From positions 1 to 61,193 of the forward strand of contig CALVBB010000011.1 in the NCBI GenBank assembly GCA_944325705.1: DNA of 61,193 bases. Direction: 5' to 3'. The position numbers and the translations under genes are program-made. Shown in pieces: positions 34,873 through 43,197 of the stretch (its first letter is position 1; the number at the start of each line of letters is the position of its first letter). Origin of the DNA: Candidatus Gastranaerophilales bacterium. GTDB lineage: Bacteria; Cyanobacteriota; Vampirovibrionia; Gastranaerophilales; Gastranaerophilaceae. The notes beneath the pieces were generated by a model, which saw nothing but the letters and a program-made list of their open reading frames with translations, was not told the origin of the DNA and searched no databases.

Positions 34873-35781
34873 ATGATTCTTACAGCCGGCGAAAACGATG
34901 AAAATATCAGGCTTGATGCGTATCTTGCAGGAATTCTGCCGGATTTTTCGCGTTCAAAAGTTCAGAGTTTTATTAAGAGTTCAGCCGTGCTAGTTAACAA
35001 CACTGCCAGAAAGCCTTCTTATCAATTAAAAGAGGGTGACAGGATTGAAATTAATATTCCGGAAGAAAGTTCTTTAAAAATTGAGCCGCAGAATATTCCG
35101 ATTGATGTTGTTTATGAAGATGAAAATATGCTTGTGGTGAACAAACCCTCCTGCATGCTTACTCACCCGACGGTGCAGGAGCGGGAAAATACTCTTGTGA
35201 ATGCACTTTTATATAAATACGGAGAAAATCTTTCCGGAGTAAACGGAGAATTCAGGCGCGGAATTCTGCACAGGCTTGATAGAAATACATCAGGACTTTT
35301 GATGATTGCGAAAAACGACAAAACTCATGAATTTCTGGCAGAACAGATTAAAAATCACACTGTTACAAAAAAATACAGAGCGGTTGTCAAAGGGGTTATA
35401 AGTGAGAATGAAATTACGATCAATGCTCCTATCGGGAGGAACCCTAAACAGCCCCATAAAATGATGGTCAGGGAGGACGGGAAAGAAAGTTTAACTATAT
35501 TAAAGACGGTTAAAAGATTTAAAGATGCAACTGCTGTTGAACTTACGCTTGTCACCGGCAGAACTCATCAGATAAGAGTACATTTAAGTTATATAAATCA
35601 CCCTGTCTACAATGATACCCTATATGGCGCAGGCAGGGGGAAAGTTTCCACGGAAGAACAGGTTCTGCAATCATTCTTTCTGAGGTTTACAAAACCTTTT
35701 TCTGATGAGATAATAGAATTGGAAATCCCTCCGGATGAAAAATATAAAAAAGTACTAAACTATTTTGAAAGCAGGCAATAG
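34873..35781 (+). CDS. RluA/RluD-family pseudouridine synthase
   Basis: 302 residues. An N-terminal S4 domain (about 10-60: LDAYLAGILPDFSRSKVQSFIKSSAVLVN) is followed by the catalytic domain. The motif HRLDRNTSGLLMIAK holds the catalytic Asp near residue 137, and GRTHQIRVHL binds RNA. RluD-type enzymes with an S4 domain modify 23S rRNA helix 69. Which sites this one modifies cannot be told. It is directly followed by the LapA-like gene. Confidence 0.93.
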   Translation: MILTAGENDENIRLDAYLAGILPDFSRSKVQSFIKSSAVLVNNTARKPSYQLKEGDRIEINIPEESSLKIEPQNIPIDVVYEDENMLVVNKPSCMLTHPTVQERENTLVNALLYKYGENLSGVNGEFRRGILHRLDRNTSGLLMIAKNDKTHEFLAEQIKNHTVTKKYRAVVKGVISENEITINAPIGRNPKQPHKMMVREDGKESLTILKTVKRFKDATAVELTLVTGRTHQIRVHLSYINHPVYNDTLYGAGRGKVSTEEQVLQSFFLRFTKPFSDEIIELEIPPDEKYKKVLNYFESRQ

Positions 35782-36156
35782 ATGAAAACAATTGTACAGA
35801 TTTTAGCATATTTCGGGATACTTGCCGTAATATATTTTGCGATACTAAATTCTCACGATACTGTAACCCTTCAGGTATGGGGGCCGAAAGTCATTGCCGG
35901 TACTCAGGAGGTTTATCATTACACCAAGGATATTAATATTGCTGTATATACAATTGGAATTCTTGTAATCGGGCTTGCTGTCGGGGTTGGCATGTTCAGC
36001 CCGTTTTACTTTGCAATGGAAGAAAAATTAAAAATTTATAAACGTGAACTTGAGAGAAGTTCTGTAAAAACAGATACAAGTTCGTCGCAGGTAAAGGTTC
36101 TGGAGGCAAAAGTTCAGGTTTTAGAAAAAGCATTAAGAGATGCTTTAAACAGATAA
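35782..36156 (+). CDS. LapA-like (DUF1049) small membrane protein
   Basis: 124 residues. Two transmembrane helices at about 4-22 and 50-75 (IAVYTIGILVIGLAVGVGMFS) are followed by a coiled-coil tail with a leucine/valine heptad (QVKVLEAKVQVLEKALRDAL). This matches the LapA/DUF1049 layout seen in lipopolysaccharide-assembly protein LapA. Its ATG begins right after the upstream stop codon, so translation is coupled. Confidence 0.7.
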   Translation: MKTIVQILAYFGILAVIYFAILNSHDTVTLQVWGPKVIAGTQEVYHYTKDINIAVYTIGILVIGLAVGVGMFSPFYFAMEEKLKIYKRELERSSVKTDTSSSQVKVLEAKVQVLEKALRDALNR

Positions 36157-36174
36157 TATGAAAGGAGATATTGT

Positions 36175-36962
36175 ATGATTTTGAAAGTCAATCGTAGTGC
36201 GTATTTCGGGGGGGGGGGCAACGTGCTCTAAGCTCCTTTAAATTTTTTGACGCATTTACTTTAGCGGAAGTGTTGATTACACTCGGCGTAATAGGTGTAG
36301 TTGCCGCAATGACACTGCCGGCTCTTGTCAATAAGTACAATGAGAAGGTTATGGTGAATAAGTTGAAAAGAACTTATTCTGAACTTGTTAATGCTATGGA
36401 TATGAGGAGAGCAGAATTAGGAGCTTCTGATTATGAAGCGTTATTTGAAACTGAGATGTCCGCTGCCGAACAGCTTGACGGTTTTATTAAAAATTTGCAT
36501 GTAATTGAAAGGTGTTCATCTTCTGATAAAAAAGGCTGCGGAGGCTTATATAAAATTAAGCCTAAGAAAAGAACTAATGATGGTTACGGAAATGTCCGCT
36601 CAGGTAGTGTTAATGGTGAACGGGCTGTATTAAGCGATGGTACGTTAGTATGGTTCGGTAAAAGAAATTCTGAGGGTGGTTGTATTACAACTCATCTAAA
36701 AACAGAAACAGATGATAATGGTAATTATGTATTGGGTGATGATGATAAACCGGTTACCTCTACATATAAAGCAAATCAATGTGCTGAAATATTTTTTGAT
36801 TTAAACGGGTCGGCGGGTCAGAACCAGTTTGGATATGATTGTTATAGCTTTGCTGTCAAAAAGAATTTTGCTGATCAGCATTCAGGATATGGAGGTATGT
36901 TTGATACTATGAGGACAGGAAAACTTGATTACGAAAACTACTCTACCGGAGGAAAATTCTAA
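36175..36962 (+). pseudogene. Type IV pilin-like gene, out of frame at an 11-G tract (phase-variable candidate)
   Basis: An ATG at 36175 with a strong Shine-Dalgarno (AAGGAG, 7 nt spacing) opens MILKVNRSAYF and then runs into eleven G (36208-36218). With 11 G the frame stops at TAA 36229-36231. One more or two fewer G would read FGGGGQRALSSFKFFDAFTLAEVLITLG and on to the stop at 36962, giving a ~262-residue prepilin-like protein with intact signal (Ala-Phe cleavage site, Glu at +5) and a head domain with several Cys. The rest of the gene has no other lesion. This looks like a contingency locus in the OFF state; an assembly error in the homopolymer is the alternative. Confidence 0.82.
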
Positions 36963-36965
36963 TAA

Positions 36966-36992
36966 AAAGCCGGAATAAAAAATTCCGGCTTT
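36966..36992 (+). terminator. Bidirectional Rho-independent terminator
   Basis: AAAGCCGGAAT (36966-36976) pairs with ATTCCGGCTTT (36982-36992) and is followed by AATTTTTT; the other strand has a matching A/T run. It separates the pilin from the convergent small-protein operon. Confidence 0.9.
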
Positions 36993-36998
36993 AATTTT

Positions 36999-37268
36999 TT
37001 ATTCAGCTTTAGCTTCTTTTTGCTGATTGATAAGGTTTTGAAGTTTTTCTTTAATTTCATCACCTTTTTTCTGCATATCCGACACAACGTCGTCTGCTTT
37101 AGACTGAATTTCTTTAACGGTTTCATCTGCACGTTTTACGGCATCTTTTGTAGTCTGTGCGATGAGGGCTCTTGTTTCTTCGCCTGATTTAGGTGCTAGA
37201 AGTATGCCTGTGATTGCTCCGATTGCACCGCCTACTATAAAACCTGCTAAAAATTTAGTTGCTGACAT
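36999..37268 (-). CDS. YtxH-domain protein
   Basis: 89 residues. A Gly/Ala-rich membrane segment (KFLAGFIVGGAIGAITGILLAPKSGEETR, split: helix 5-23) carries the YtxH signature LLAPKSGEETR. A lysine/glutamate coiled-coil tail follows (VKEIQSKADDVVSDMQKKG...). YtxH proteins are small stress-associated inner-membrane proteins of unknown mechanism. Good Shine-Dalgarno. It is the last of a cluster of four small envelope genes on the minus strand. Confidence 0.82.
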   Translation of the reverse strand: MSATKFLAGFIVGGAIGAITGILLAPKSGEETRALIAQTTKDAVKRADETVKEIQSKADDVVSDMQKKGDEIKEKLQNLINQQKEAKAE

Positions 37269-37338
37269 AATTATTTCACTCCTTTTCTTTTGATTTTATT
37301 CTATCAGGGCGTCTGTAAAAAATAATTACCGGAAATAA

Positions 37339-37698
37339 CTATTTTTTTACAAACATTTTGAACACTGTGGTAAACCCTTTGATAATACCGCCTAAGATAG
37401 ATTCTGATATTGCCTTGGTTTTGCCGAGTGTTTTTTCTACTGCGCTTTTGAAACTGTCAACTCCTTCGTCGGTGTTTTTTACAATTGCATTGATGGAATG
37501 CAGTGTATCATTAAGTTCCTTTAAAGTCGGTTTGAGTTCAGTGTTCAAAAGTATAGCTGTTTCGTTAACGTTTTTGGCTAACGCTGATAAATCTATAAGC
37601 AGTTTAACAAGAAATCCTGCGACAATAAGTATTACAATACCTGATGCCCATGCAAGAAATGTTAATCCGTTATTTAATGCTGCTTGAGATAAGTCCAT
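37339..37698 (-). CDS. DUF948-like small membrane protein
   Basis: 119 residues. One N-terminal transmembrane helix at about 12-33 (LTFLAWASGIVILIVAGFLVK) leads to a predicted coiled coil (ALAKNVNETAILLNTELKPTLKELNDTL and INAIVKNTDEGVDSFKSAV). This layout fits DUF948 proteins, which usually accompany YtxH proteins, as here. Function is unknown; envelope stress is the usual context. Confidence 0.72.
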   Translation of the reverse strand: MDLSQAALNNGLTFLAWASGIVILIVAGFLVKLLIDLSALAKNVNETAILLNTELKPTLKELNDTLHSINAIVKNTDEGVDSFKSAVEKTLGKTKAISESILGGIIKGFTTVFKMFVKK

Positions 37699-37833
37699 TT
37701 TTTGTTATCCTTTACTTTTACCGGTAAATTTGCTGTTCTCCTGCATTGTGCAGGTAAAACAAAAGTCTTTTTTTGTGCGGGTATTATGTCTGCCGGAATA
37801 TTTTTCACCGGAGATAGTTACGCCTCACAACAA

Positions 37834-38151
37834 TTAGTATTCGTAATCAAAACCGTCATCAGCTGCTTCGAGTTCTTTTGCCTTTAACAGTTTCTTTGAT
37901 TTTATCATATTATTGAATTTTCTGAATTGCCTTTCCAGCTTATACCTCATCAGGTCAACATTTTCCAGTGCCTGTTTTTTAGCCTCGGCAATTGCAGGCG
38001 AATTTTTTTCGTAAAGTTCGCACGCAGCTTCTTTTATCTGGCGTCTGGATTCTTCACCCGGTTTCGGTGCAAAAAGAACCCCTGCCACAACACCGCCGAT
38101 TACGCCGGCAAGAAGCCCCATACCAAATGCTAGTGATTTATTTTTGCTCAT
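37834..38151 (-). CDS. YtxH-domain protein
   Basis: 105 residues. It carries the same YtxH signature (FGMGLLAGVIGGVVAGVLFAPKPGEESRRQ; membrane segment 8-27) as the protein at 36999, followed by a helical region and an acidic C terminus ending DDGFDYEY. The two genes look like paralogs flanking a DUF948 gene, forming YtxH-DUF948-YtxH. Confidence 0.8.
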   Translation of the reverse strand: MSKNKSLAFGMGLLAGVIGGVVAGVLFAPKPGEESRRQIKEAACELYEKNSPAIAEAKKQALENVDLMRYKLERQFRKFNNMIKSKKLLKAKELEAADDGFDYEY

Positions 38152-38214
38152 AATTAACCTCTTCTTTCGTTTGTGATTTTGATTATAGCATATTTTTTGA
38201 AAATTACAAGTAAA

Positions 38215-38574
38215 TCAGGCAGGAAGCCCGTCCCAGTAGTCTTTTGCCAGTACTGCATACTGACAGATGGTGGCAAGTTTCTTATATTTATTCTTTATTA
38301 AAATAAGCATTAAATAGATAAGAATAGTTCTTGTTATACGGCGCATAACTTCCTGATGCTTGCGTTTTACGAAAGTTATCGCGGCATTAACGCCTGTTTG
38401 CAGGCAGGAAACGCATTCGCGTGTCTGTACAATTGCATTATGAATTTCCGGTTTTAGTTCCTTTACCCTGCTGTTAAGTGCACGAATTTTTCTGGCGGCT
38501 CTCAAAATTCCGTTTATGATGTTGCCGGCAATGATTAGTTCGGCTATAAAAATTATTGCGATAAATAAATACAT
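38215..38574 (-). CDS. Small membrane protein of unknown function
   Basis: 119 residues. One transmembrane helix at the N terminus (LFIAIIFIAELIIAGNIINGIL) is followed by a helical segment, and a second hydrophobic stretch (TRTILIYLMLILIKN) lies near residue 85-98. No family is recognised with certainty. It is upstream of the YtxH-DUF948-YtxH genes on the same strand with a 63-bp gap, so cotranscription is likely. Shine-Dalgarno is weak. Confidence 0.6.
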   Translation of the reverse strand: MYLFIAIIFIAELIIAGNIINGILRAARKIRALNSRVKELKPEIHNAIVQTRECVSCLQTGVNAAITFVKRKHQEVMRRITRTILIYLMLILIKNKYKKLATICQYAVLAKDYWDGLPA

Positions 38575-38657
38575 TTTTATTTTCTTAACTTTTGTATTAT
38601 CATTTGAAGTATAAAATAAGAAAAAAATAATTGGAATACGTCCAAAGGACTATTTAT

Positions 38658-39998
38658 ATGATAGACAGCATACGTTTTTACTTATCATTAATACTTGCAA
38701 GAGCGGCATACTTCGGGGTAAAGACTTTTTATAAGTCCTCCGGAACCTCTTTTGCAGGAAAACTTGTGCTTAAGTTTTATCCTGAATTTCTGGGCAGATG
38801 CAGGCGTTATATTAAAAATAGTGTGATAACAGTTACCGGTACAAACGGTAAAACCACCACATCCGGTATAATTTCCCATATACTGGAAACCTCGGAACAC
38901 ACTGTTATTCATAATGTTAAGGGTGCAAATATGCTCACCGGTGCTGCCAATGTGTTTGCGCTTAATCTTGCGCCGTTCAGACGGTTTGATTACGCTGTGA
39001 TTGAATCTGATGAAGCTTATTTGCATAAACTTTATGACTTTTTGCCATCGGACTATCTTGTTGTAACAAACCTTTTCCGCGATCAGCTTGACAGATACGG
39101 GGAACTTGCGACTACTGCAGAGTTTATAAAAAAAGCTATTAATAAAAATTCAGAGTTAAAGCTGGTTTTGAATGCTGATGATCCTATCGTGGCTACTTTT
39201 GGTGCCGGAAAGTCTGCTGTTTATTACGGCTTTGAAAATGTTCAATATGATTGTAATTACCAGCATTCGTCAAATGCCCCGTCAGAAGTGTTTAACTGTA
39301 ATTGCGGAGAACCTTTAGAGTATTCAAAAAGATTTTTTGCGCAGCAGGGGCATTATTATTGCAGAAAATGCGGGTATAAACGTCCTGTTTGTGATTATCC
39401 GGCTGATGTTGAAGTGTTTAATGATTACTCATTGCTGAGCGTAAGAAATAACGGCGAAAGTTACAGGTTCAGGGTAAATCTTGCCGGACTTTATAATGCC
39501 TATAATGCTCTTGCAGCAATTGCTGCAGCTTTTGAAAACGGGTTTTCTGCAGAACAGATACAAGATGCTCTGGATAGTTATAAGTCAATTTTCGGAAGAA
39601 CGGAAAAGCGCAGGATTAACGGGCATCCTGTAGTGATTCAGCTTATTAAAAACCCGACGGGCGCAAGCGAAGTTTTGAAAACTGTCGATTTGAATTCTAA
39701 TATTGTAATTGCGATAAATGACAATTATGCGGATGGCAGGGATATTTCCTGGCTCTGGGACAGCGATTTTGAACAGTTGAAGAATGCTCAAAAACGGATT
39801 ATTACATCAGGAATCCGCGCGCTGGATATGGCAGCAAGGCTTAAATATGCCGGTGTTCCGCAGGATAAAATAAAAGTCGTTCCCTCCATAAAAGAGGCGG
39901 TGAACCTTGCCTGCACATCTGAGGATAAGACGGAATCTGTTACGATTTTGCCGTCTTATACCGCGTTATTGAAGATTAATAAGGAAAATTTTAAATAG
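38658..39998 (+). CDS. murT: MurT-like Mur ligase (lipid II isoglutaminyl synthase subunit)
   Basis: 446 residues. The Mur ligase ATP site GTNGKTTT is at about 61-68, with VIESDEAYL and NLFRDQLDRYGE in the central domain. A zinc-ribbon insertion (NCNCGEPL ... YYCRKCGYKRP, about 220-250) and the C-terminal DUF1727 region mark MurT rather than MurC-F. MurT works with the amidotransferase GatD to amidate the D-Glu of lipid II, best known from Gram-positives. The usual adjacent gatD is missing; pdxJ follows instead. The ATG at 38658 (AAAGGA upstream) is preferred to the TTG at 38631. Confidence 0.85.
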   Translation: MIDSIRFYLSLILARAAYFGVKTFYKSSGTSFAGKLVLKFYPEFLGRCRRYIKNSVITVTGTNGKTTTSGIISHILETSEHTVIHNVKGANMLTGAANVFALNLAPFRRFDYAVIESDEAYLHKLYDFLPSDYLVVTNLFRDQLDRYGELATTAEFIKKAINKNSELKLVLNADDPIVATFGAGKSAVYYGFENVQYDCNYQHSSNAPSEVFNCNCGEPLEYSKRFFAQQGHYYCRKCGYKRPVCDYPADVEVFNDYSLLSVRNNGESYRFRVNLAGLYNAYNALAAIAAAFENGFSAEQIQDALDSYKSIFGRTEKRRINGHPVVIQLIKNPTGASEVLKTVDLNSNIVIAINDNYADGRDISWLWDSDFEQLKNAQKRIITSGIRALDMAARLKYAGVPQDKIKVVPSIKEAVNLACTSEDKTESVTILPSYTALLKINKENFK

Positions 39999-40014
39999 AG
40001 AAAGAAGGTTAAAA

Positions 40015-40725
40015 ATGCTTTTAGGTGTAAATATAGATCACGTAGCAACATTAAGAAATGCAAGAGGCGGGGTTGAGCCGGATCCTGTTAAGGCTGCTGC
40101 TGTATGCGAACATAACGGTGCGGCTTCAATTACAACACACCTTAGAGAGGACAGAAGGCATATAAAAGACAGGGATGTCTATACTTTGACTAATACTCTT
40201 ACAACTAAGTTAAATCTTGAAATGGCAATGGCTGAAGATATTCAAAAAATTGCCCTTCAAATCAGACCATATTCAATTTGTCTTGTTCCTGAGAAAAGAC
40301 AGGAAATCACTACAGAAGGCGGTCTTGATGTCGCAGGACAGGTTGATAAGGTTATAGAGTTTATAAAACCGCTTCTTGATGCAGGAATAATTGTAAGCCT
40401 ATTTATCGACCCTGTCAAAGAACAGGTTGAAGCCTCGAAAAAAACAGGTGCTCAGTTTATTGAAATGCACACCGGCGCTTATGCAGAGGCTTTTGGTAAA
40501 GAAAATGAAGAAGCAGAGTTTCAAAAGTTGAAACAGGCAGCTGAGTTAGCACAGCAGATTGGGTTAAAAGTTAATGCCGGTCACGGACTAAATTATGAAA
40601 ATGTTCACAGAATGCACGAAATAGAAGGGCTGGTTGAGCTTAATATCGGGCACAGCATAATCTCCAGGGCAGTATTTACCGGTTTGCCTGAAGCTGTCAG
40701 TAAAATGGCTGAATTGATAAAATAA
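40015..40725 (+). CDS. pdxJ: Pyridoxine 5'-phosphate synthase
   Basis: 236 residues. It condenses 1-deoxyxylulose-5-phosphate with 3-amino-2-oxopropyl phosphate to pyridoxine phosphate. Signatures: GVNIDHVATLRNAR with the active-site His near residue 9, EHNGAASITTHLREDRRHI, LVPEKRQEITTEGGLD, EMHTGAYAEAF and NAGHGLNYENV, ending LNIGHSIISRAVF. Length matches the family. It is 16 bp after murT. Confidence 0.97.
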   Translation: MLLGVNIDHVATLRNARGGVEPDPVKAAAVCEHNGAASITTHLREDRRHIKDRDVYTLTNTLTTKLNLEMAMAEDIQKIALQIRPYSICLVPEKRQEITTEGGLDVAGQVDKVIEFIKPLLDAGIIVSLFIDPVKEQVEASKKTGAQFIEMHTGAYAEAFGKENEEAEFQKLKQAAELAQQIGLKVNAGHGLNYENVHRMHEIEGLVELNIGHSIISRAVFTGLPEAVSKMAELIK

Positions 40726-40735
40726 GGAATTTTTT

Positions 40736-41050
40736 ATGAAATCAGAAAAAGAAATTGTTGAAGAAATGCAGGCTGTTGTTGAGCAAATGAGGCTTGATGA
40801 TATTGAAGATAACCCTGATATTGTTGATGAAACTTTTGAATGCGACTGCTGCGGCCAGCAAAAGTGCCTTGCAGGCTCTATTGAATATGATGGTTACAGA
40901 CTCTGTAATGACTGCGTGCTTCTTGCTGAAACAGGTTTTGCCCTTAATAAATTTTCAAACATCGAAGAATTAATTAATGCTATGGAAGATAAACGTCTGG
41001 AAGGACTATGCAGCTTTATTACTGAAGAAGAAAAACGTAAACTGAATTGA
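40736..41050 (+). CDS. Small zinc-ribbon-like protein
   Basis: 104 residues, not recognised. Residues 36-39 (CDCC) and 57-60 (CNDC) form a two-CxxC arrangement that probably binds one zinc. The N terminus is acidic and helical, and the C terminus also helical. It could be a small regulatory or adaptor protein. It starts 10 bp after pdxJ with AAGG upstream, so it belongs to the murT-pdxJ operon. Confidence 0.72.
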   Translation: MKSEKEIVEEMQAVVEQMRLDDIEDNPDIVDETFECDCCGQQKCLAGSIEYDGYRLCNDCVLLAETGFALNKFSNIEELINAMEDKRLEGLCSFITEEEKRKLN

Positions 41051-41173
41051 AAAGCTAATCCTAAAGAATTAATTTTTCTTTACAAATAGTTATAAAGAAT
41101 TAGTTACGGGGAATAATTAAAAATAAGAGATTATAACAAAGAGTATTGAAAAAAAAGAAAGGTTTATTTGATT

Positions 41174-41812
41174 ATGACAAAAAGATTCGGTTTTACTTTG
41201 GCAGAAGTATTAATCACATTAGGTATCATCGGTGTTGTAGCTGCCATGACAATGCCTACATTGATGAACTCAACAAACGGTGCACAGTACAAAACAGCTT
41301 ATAAAAAAGCATTGTCAGTACTTTCACAGGCTGTAGTTTTGAACGTAGCACTTGATGACTATGATATGTCTCAGGCTACTGAAACCAGTGCAGCTAAAGC
41401 TACTGACGGTTCTTCAGCTTCATTGTACAACCTGTTCAACAACCGTATGAATGTTGTTAAAACTGCTACTACAGGTACCGGCTGGACTGCTTCTAACAAC
41501 GCTAAAATTAAATTCGCTCAGGCAAGTAACTATACTTTGTTCTTCAATGACGGTATTGTATTCTCATTCAAAAACAATGACGGCAACTGTACTGAAGGCA
41601 ACGCCACTACTACTGAAGATAAATGCTACGGTGTAATCGATGTTAACGGTGAAAAGAACCCGAACAAAGAAGTTAAATGCGACAGCGGTACTTCTGCTGA
41701 CACTTGTACAGTATCCAACCCTACAGATATTTATCCTGTAGTTATGTACGACCAGACAATCCTTCCTGCTACCAGAGCCGGTGAAGCTGTTCTCTACGGT
41801 GCCGGTAACTAG
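41174..41812 (+). CDS. Type IV pilin-like protein, candidate major pilin
   Basis: About 212 residues. Leader MTKRFG is cleaved before FTLAEVLITLGIIGVVAAMTM, with Glu at +5. The head domain is rich in Ala, Thr, Ser and Asn and has four Cys. Its codon use is more GC-rich and uniform than that of the other pilin genes, as expected for an abundant structural protein. The Shine-Dalgarno AAAGG at 41157-41161 could serve the ATG at 41174 or an in-frame TTG at 41168. Followed by a terminator at 41917. Confidence 0.85.
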   Translation: MTKRFGFTLAEVLITLGIIGVVAAMTMPTLMNSTNGAQYKTAYKKALSVLSQAVVLNVALDDYDMSQATETSAAKATDGSSASLYNLFNNRMNVVKTATTGTGWTASNNAKIKFAQASNYTLFFNDGIVFSFKNNDGNCTEGNATTTEDKCYGVIDVNGEKNPNKEVKCDSGTSADTCTVSNPTDIYPVVMYDQTILPATRAGEAVLYGAGN

Positions 41813-41916
41813 TGCGAATGAGTTGATGGCGTAATAGAAGGATGGACAGCTGCATTCTATGCAACCCCGAAAATAATCAAATTTTTAACCGCAGAATTAA
41901 AATAATAAAGCCTTTT

Positions 41917-41941
41917 GGACGGATAAAAAATCCGTCCTTTT
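41917..41941 (+). terminator. Rho-independent terminator
   Basis: GGACGGAT (41917-41924) pairs with ATCCGTCC (41930-41937) and is followed by TTTTTATTT. It lies about 100 bp past the pilin stop codon and 10 bp before the -10 box of rex. Confidence 0.9.
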
Positions 41942-41962
41942 TATTTGGTGTATAATCTGATT

Positions 41963-42577
41963 ATGGAAAAAAAGATTTCGGAAAAAGTAATAAACCGTTT
42001 GACGCTGTACCATTGTATTCTGGCGGATTATATCAATGCGGATATAGAGTTTATTTCTAGCAAACAGATAGCTGCACTTTTGAAGATAGATGATTCTCAG
42101 GTAAGGAAGGATATAAATCTGCTTAACAATTCAGGCAAATGCCGTGTCGGATATATAGTGAAAGAACTTAAGCGTTCAATTGAGGCAGCACTAAGCTTTT
42201 CAAAGACCAAAAAGGCTTTTATTATAGGAGCCGGAAACCTCGGGATGGCGCTTGCAAAATATGATAATTTTGCGAACTACGGTCTGAATATTCTCGCTCT
42301 TTTTGATAACGACAAAAAGAAAATCGGGGGAACTGTTAATAACAAGATGATTCTGGACATTGCTAAATTGCCGAATCTTGCGCGAAAATCAAGTGTGGAT
42401 ATTGCAATTCTTACTGTTCCCCGCGAGTTCGCCCAGCAGACAGCGGATTTTCTGGTAAAAGCTAATATTAAATATATCTGGAATTTTGCCCCTGCTGTTC
42501 TTGATGTGCCTGATGATGTTCAGGTCTGGAACGAAAATCTTATGGGGAATTTTTTGCAGTTTACGTATAATATATAA
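41963..42577 (+). CDS. rex: Redox-sensing transcriptional repressor Rex
   Basis: 204 residues. The N-terminal winged helix (about 1-75) has RLTLYHCIL, ISSKQIAALLKIDDSQVRKDI and VGYIVKEL. The NAD(H)-binding Rossmann domain follows, with FIIGAGNLGMALAKYDNF, ILALFDNDKKKIGG and a C-terminal WNFAPAVLDVP. Rex represses fermentation and respiration genes and releases DNA at high NADH. TATAAT ends 6 nt before the ATG and no Shine-Dalgarno is seen, so the transcript may be leaderless. The ATG at 41963 is chosen over the GTG-type extension at 41945. Confidence 0.92.
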   Translation: MEKKISEKVINRLTLYHCILADYINADIEFISSKQIAALLKIDDSQVRKDINLLNNSGKCRVGYIVKELKRSIEAALSFSKTKKAFIIGAGNLGMALAKYDNFANYGLNILALFDNDKKKIGGTVNNKMILDIAKLPNLARKSSVDIAILTVPREFAQQTADFLVKANIKYIWNFAPAVLDVPDDVQVWNENLMGNFLQFTYNI

Positions 42578-42639
42578 TCTGCGGCTACGGTTTGTTATTG
42601 TGTATATTTTAAATAGCTCCGGATAAAACATAATTCGTT

Positions 42640-42780
42640 CTGTAACTGCATTCGCTATCCGATTGCAGTCAGTTCAACCCCTGGCAAGTGAACTCGCTTA
42701 CGCTCAGACAGCACTTGCCCTGTCGTTGTTTCACTGAACATCGGCTGCTCATTTCGTTGAGTACAAATTATGCTTTATAC
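42640..42780. repeat. Palindrome-rich intergenic region
   Basis: The 270-bp gap between rex and the HTH gene holds no credible gene. Between about 42640 and 42780 several inverted repeats nest: ACTGCA/TGCAGT, AGTTCA/TGAACT and GGCAAGTG/CACTTGCC, the last around a 21-nt loop. A 66-codon frame covers it but reads like translated palindromes. It resembles a dispersed palindromic repeat; its nature is unknown. Confidence 0.45.
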
Positions 42781-42845
42781 GGAGTTATTAAGTTAAAATT
42801 TGAATCAGTTCCCAAAATTCGTGCGCATGGAAAACAGGATGCAGA

Positions 42846-43067
42846 CTATTTTGTATATGGTTTAGTCCGTATGTATTTTAATTCATAGCCAAGAATTTTT
42901 CCTATGAGTTTGGCTTCTTCAAATTTCAGGGTACCTCTTAGAAGTTTTTGCGAAATATTCACCTGCGAGTAATGTTTTCCCGTTGCTTCCGTCATGTATT
43001 TCGCTAGCTGTGTGATTGAAACGTCATTTTCTGCAAGAATTGTCTTTATGTCGGTTCTAATACTCAT
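42846..43067 (-). CDS. Small HTH regulator facing a pilin gene
   Basis: 73 residues from the ATG at 43067 (an ATG at 43082 would add 5 residues; the Shine-Dalgarno GGAAAAAGAG sits within that extension). Residues ~5-45 look like a helix-turn-helix (DIKTILAENDVSITQLAKYM, then YSQVNISQKLLRGTLKFEEA), close to XRE/Cro type. It is divergent from the pilin at 43198, mirroring the XRE-pilin pair at 16.6-17.7 kb. A perfect 9-bp inverted repeat at 43121-43156 may be its operator. Confidence 0.7.
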   Translation of the reverse strand: MSIRTDIKTILAENDVSITQLAKYMTEATGKHYSQVNISQKLLRGTLKFEEAKLIGKILGYELKYIRTKPYTK

Positions 43068-43089
43068 AATCTCTTTTTCCATAAGTATA

Positions 43090-43156
43090 TTGACATGTTT
43101 TTAGCAATAGTGTAAAATTCATAACTATAACAATATTAGTATTCCTATATAGTTAT
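43090..43156 (+). promoter_or_regulatory. Pilin promoter and inverted repeat
   Basis: TTGACA (43090-43095), a 17-bp spacer and TAAAAT (43113-43118) form a consensus sigma-70 promoter for the pilin at 43198. Just downstream ATAACTATA (43121-43129) and TATAGTTAT (43148-43156) form a perfect inverted repeat covering the expected transcription start. It could be a repressor operator or a 5' UTR hairpin. Confidence 0.7.
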
Positions 43157-43197
43157 AATTAATGTAATAAATTTTAATATACAGAAAGGAAGAATAA

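Noticed and set aside
42688-42888. Open frame of 66 codons after rex
   Set aside because: It is a translation of nested palindromes and overlaps the HTH gene on the other strand; no Shine-Dalgarno.
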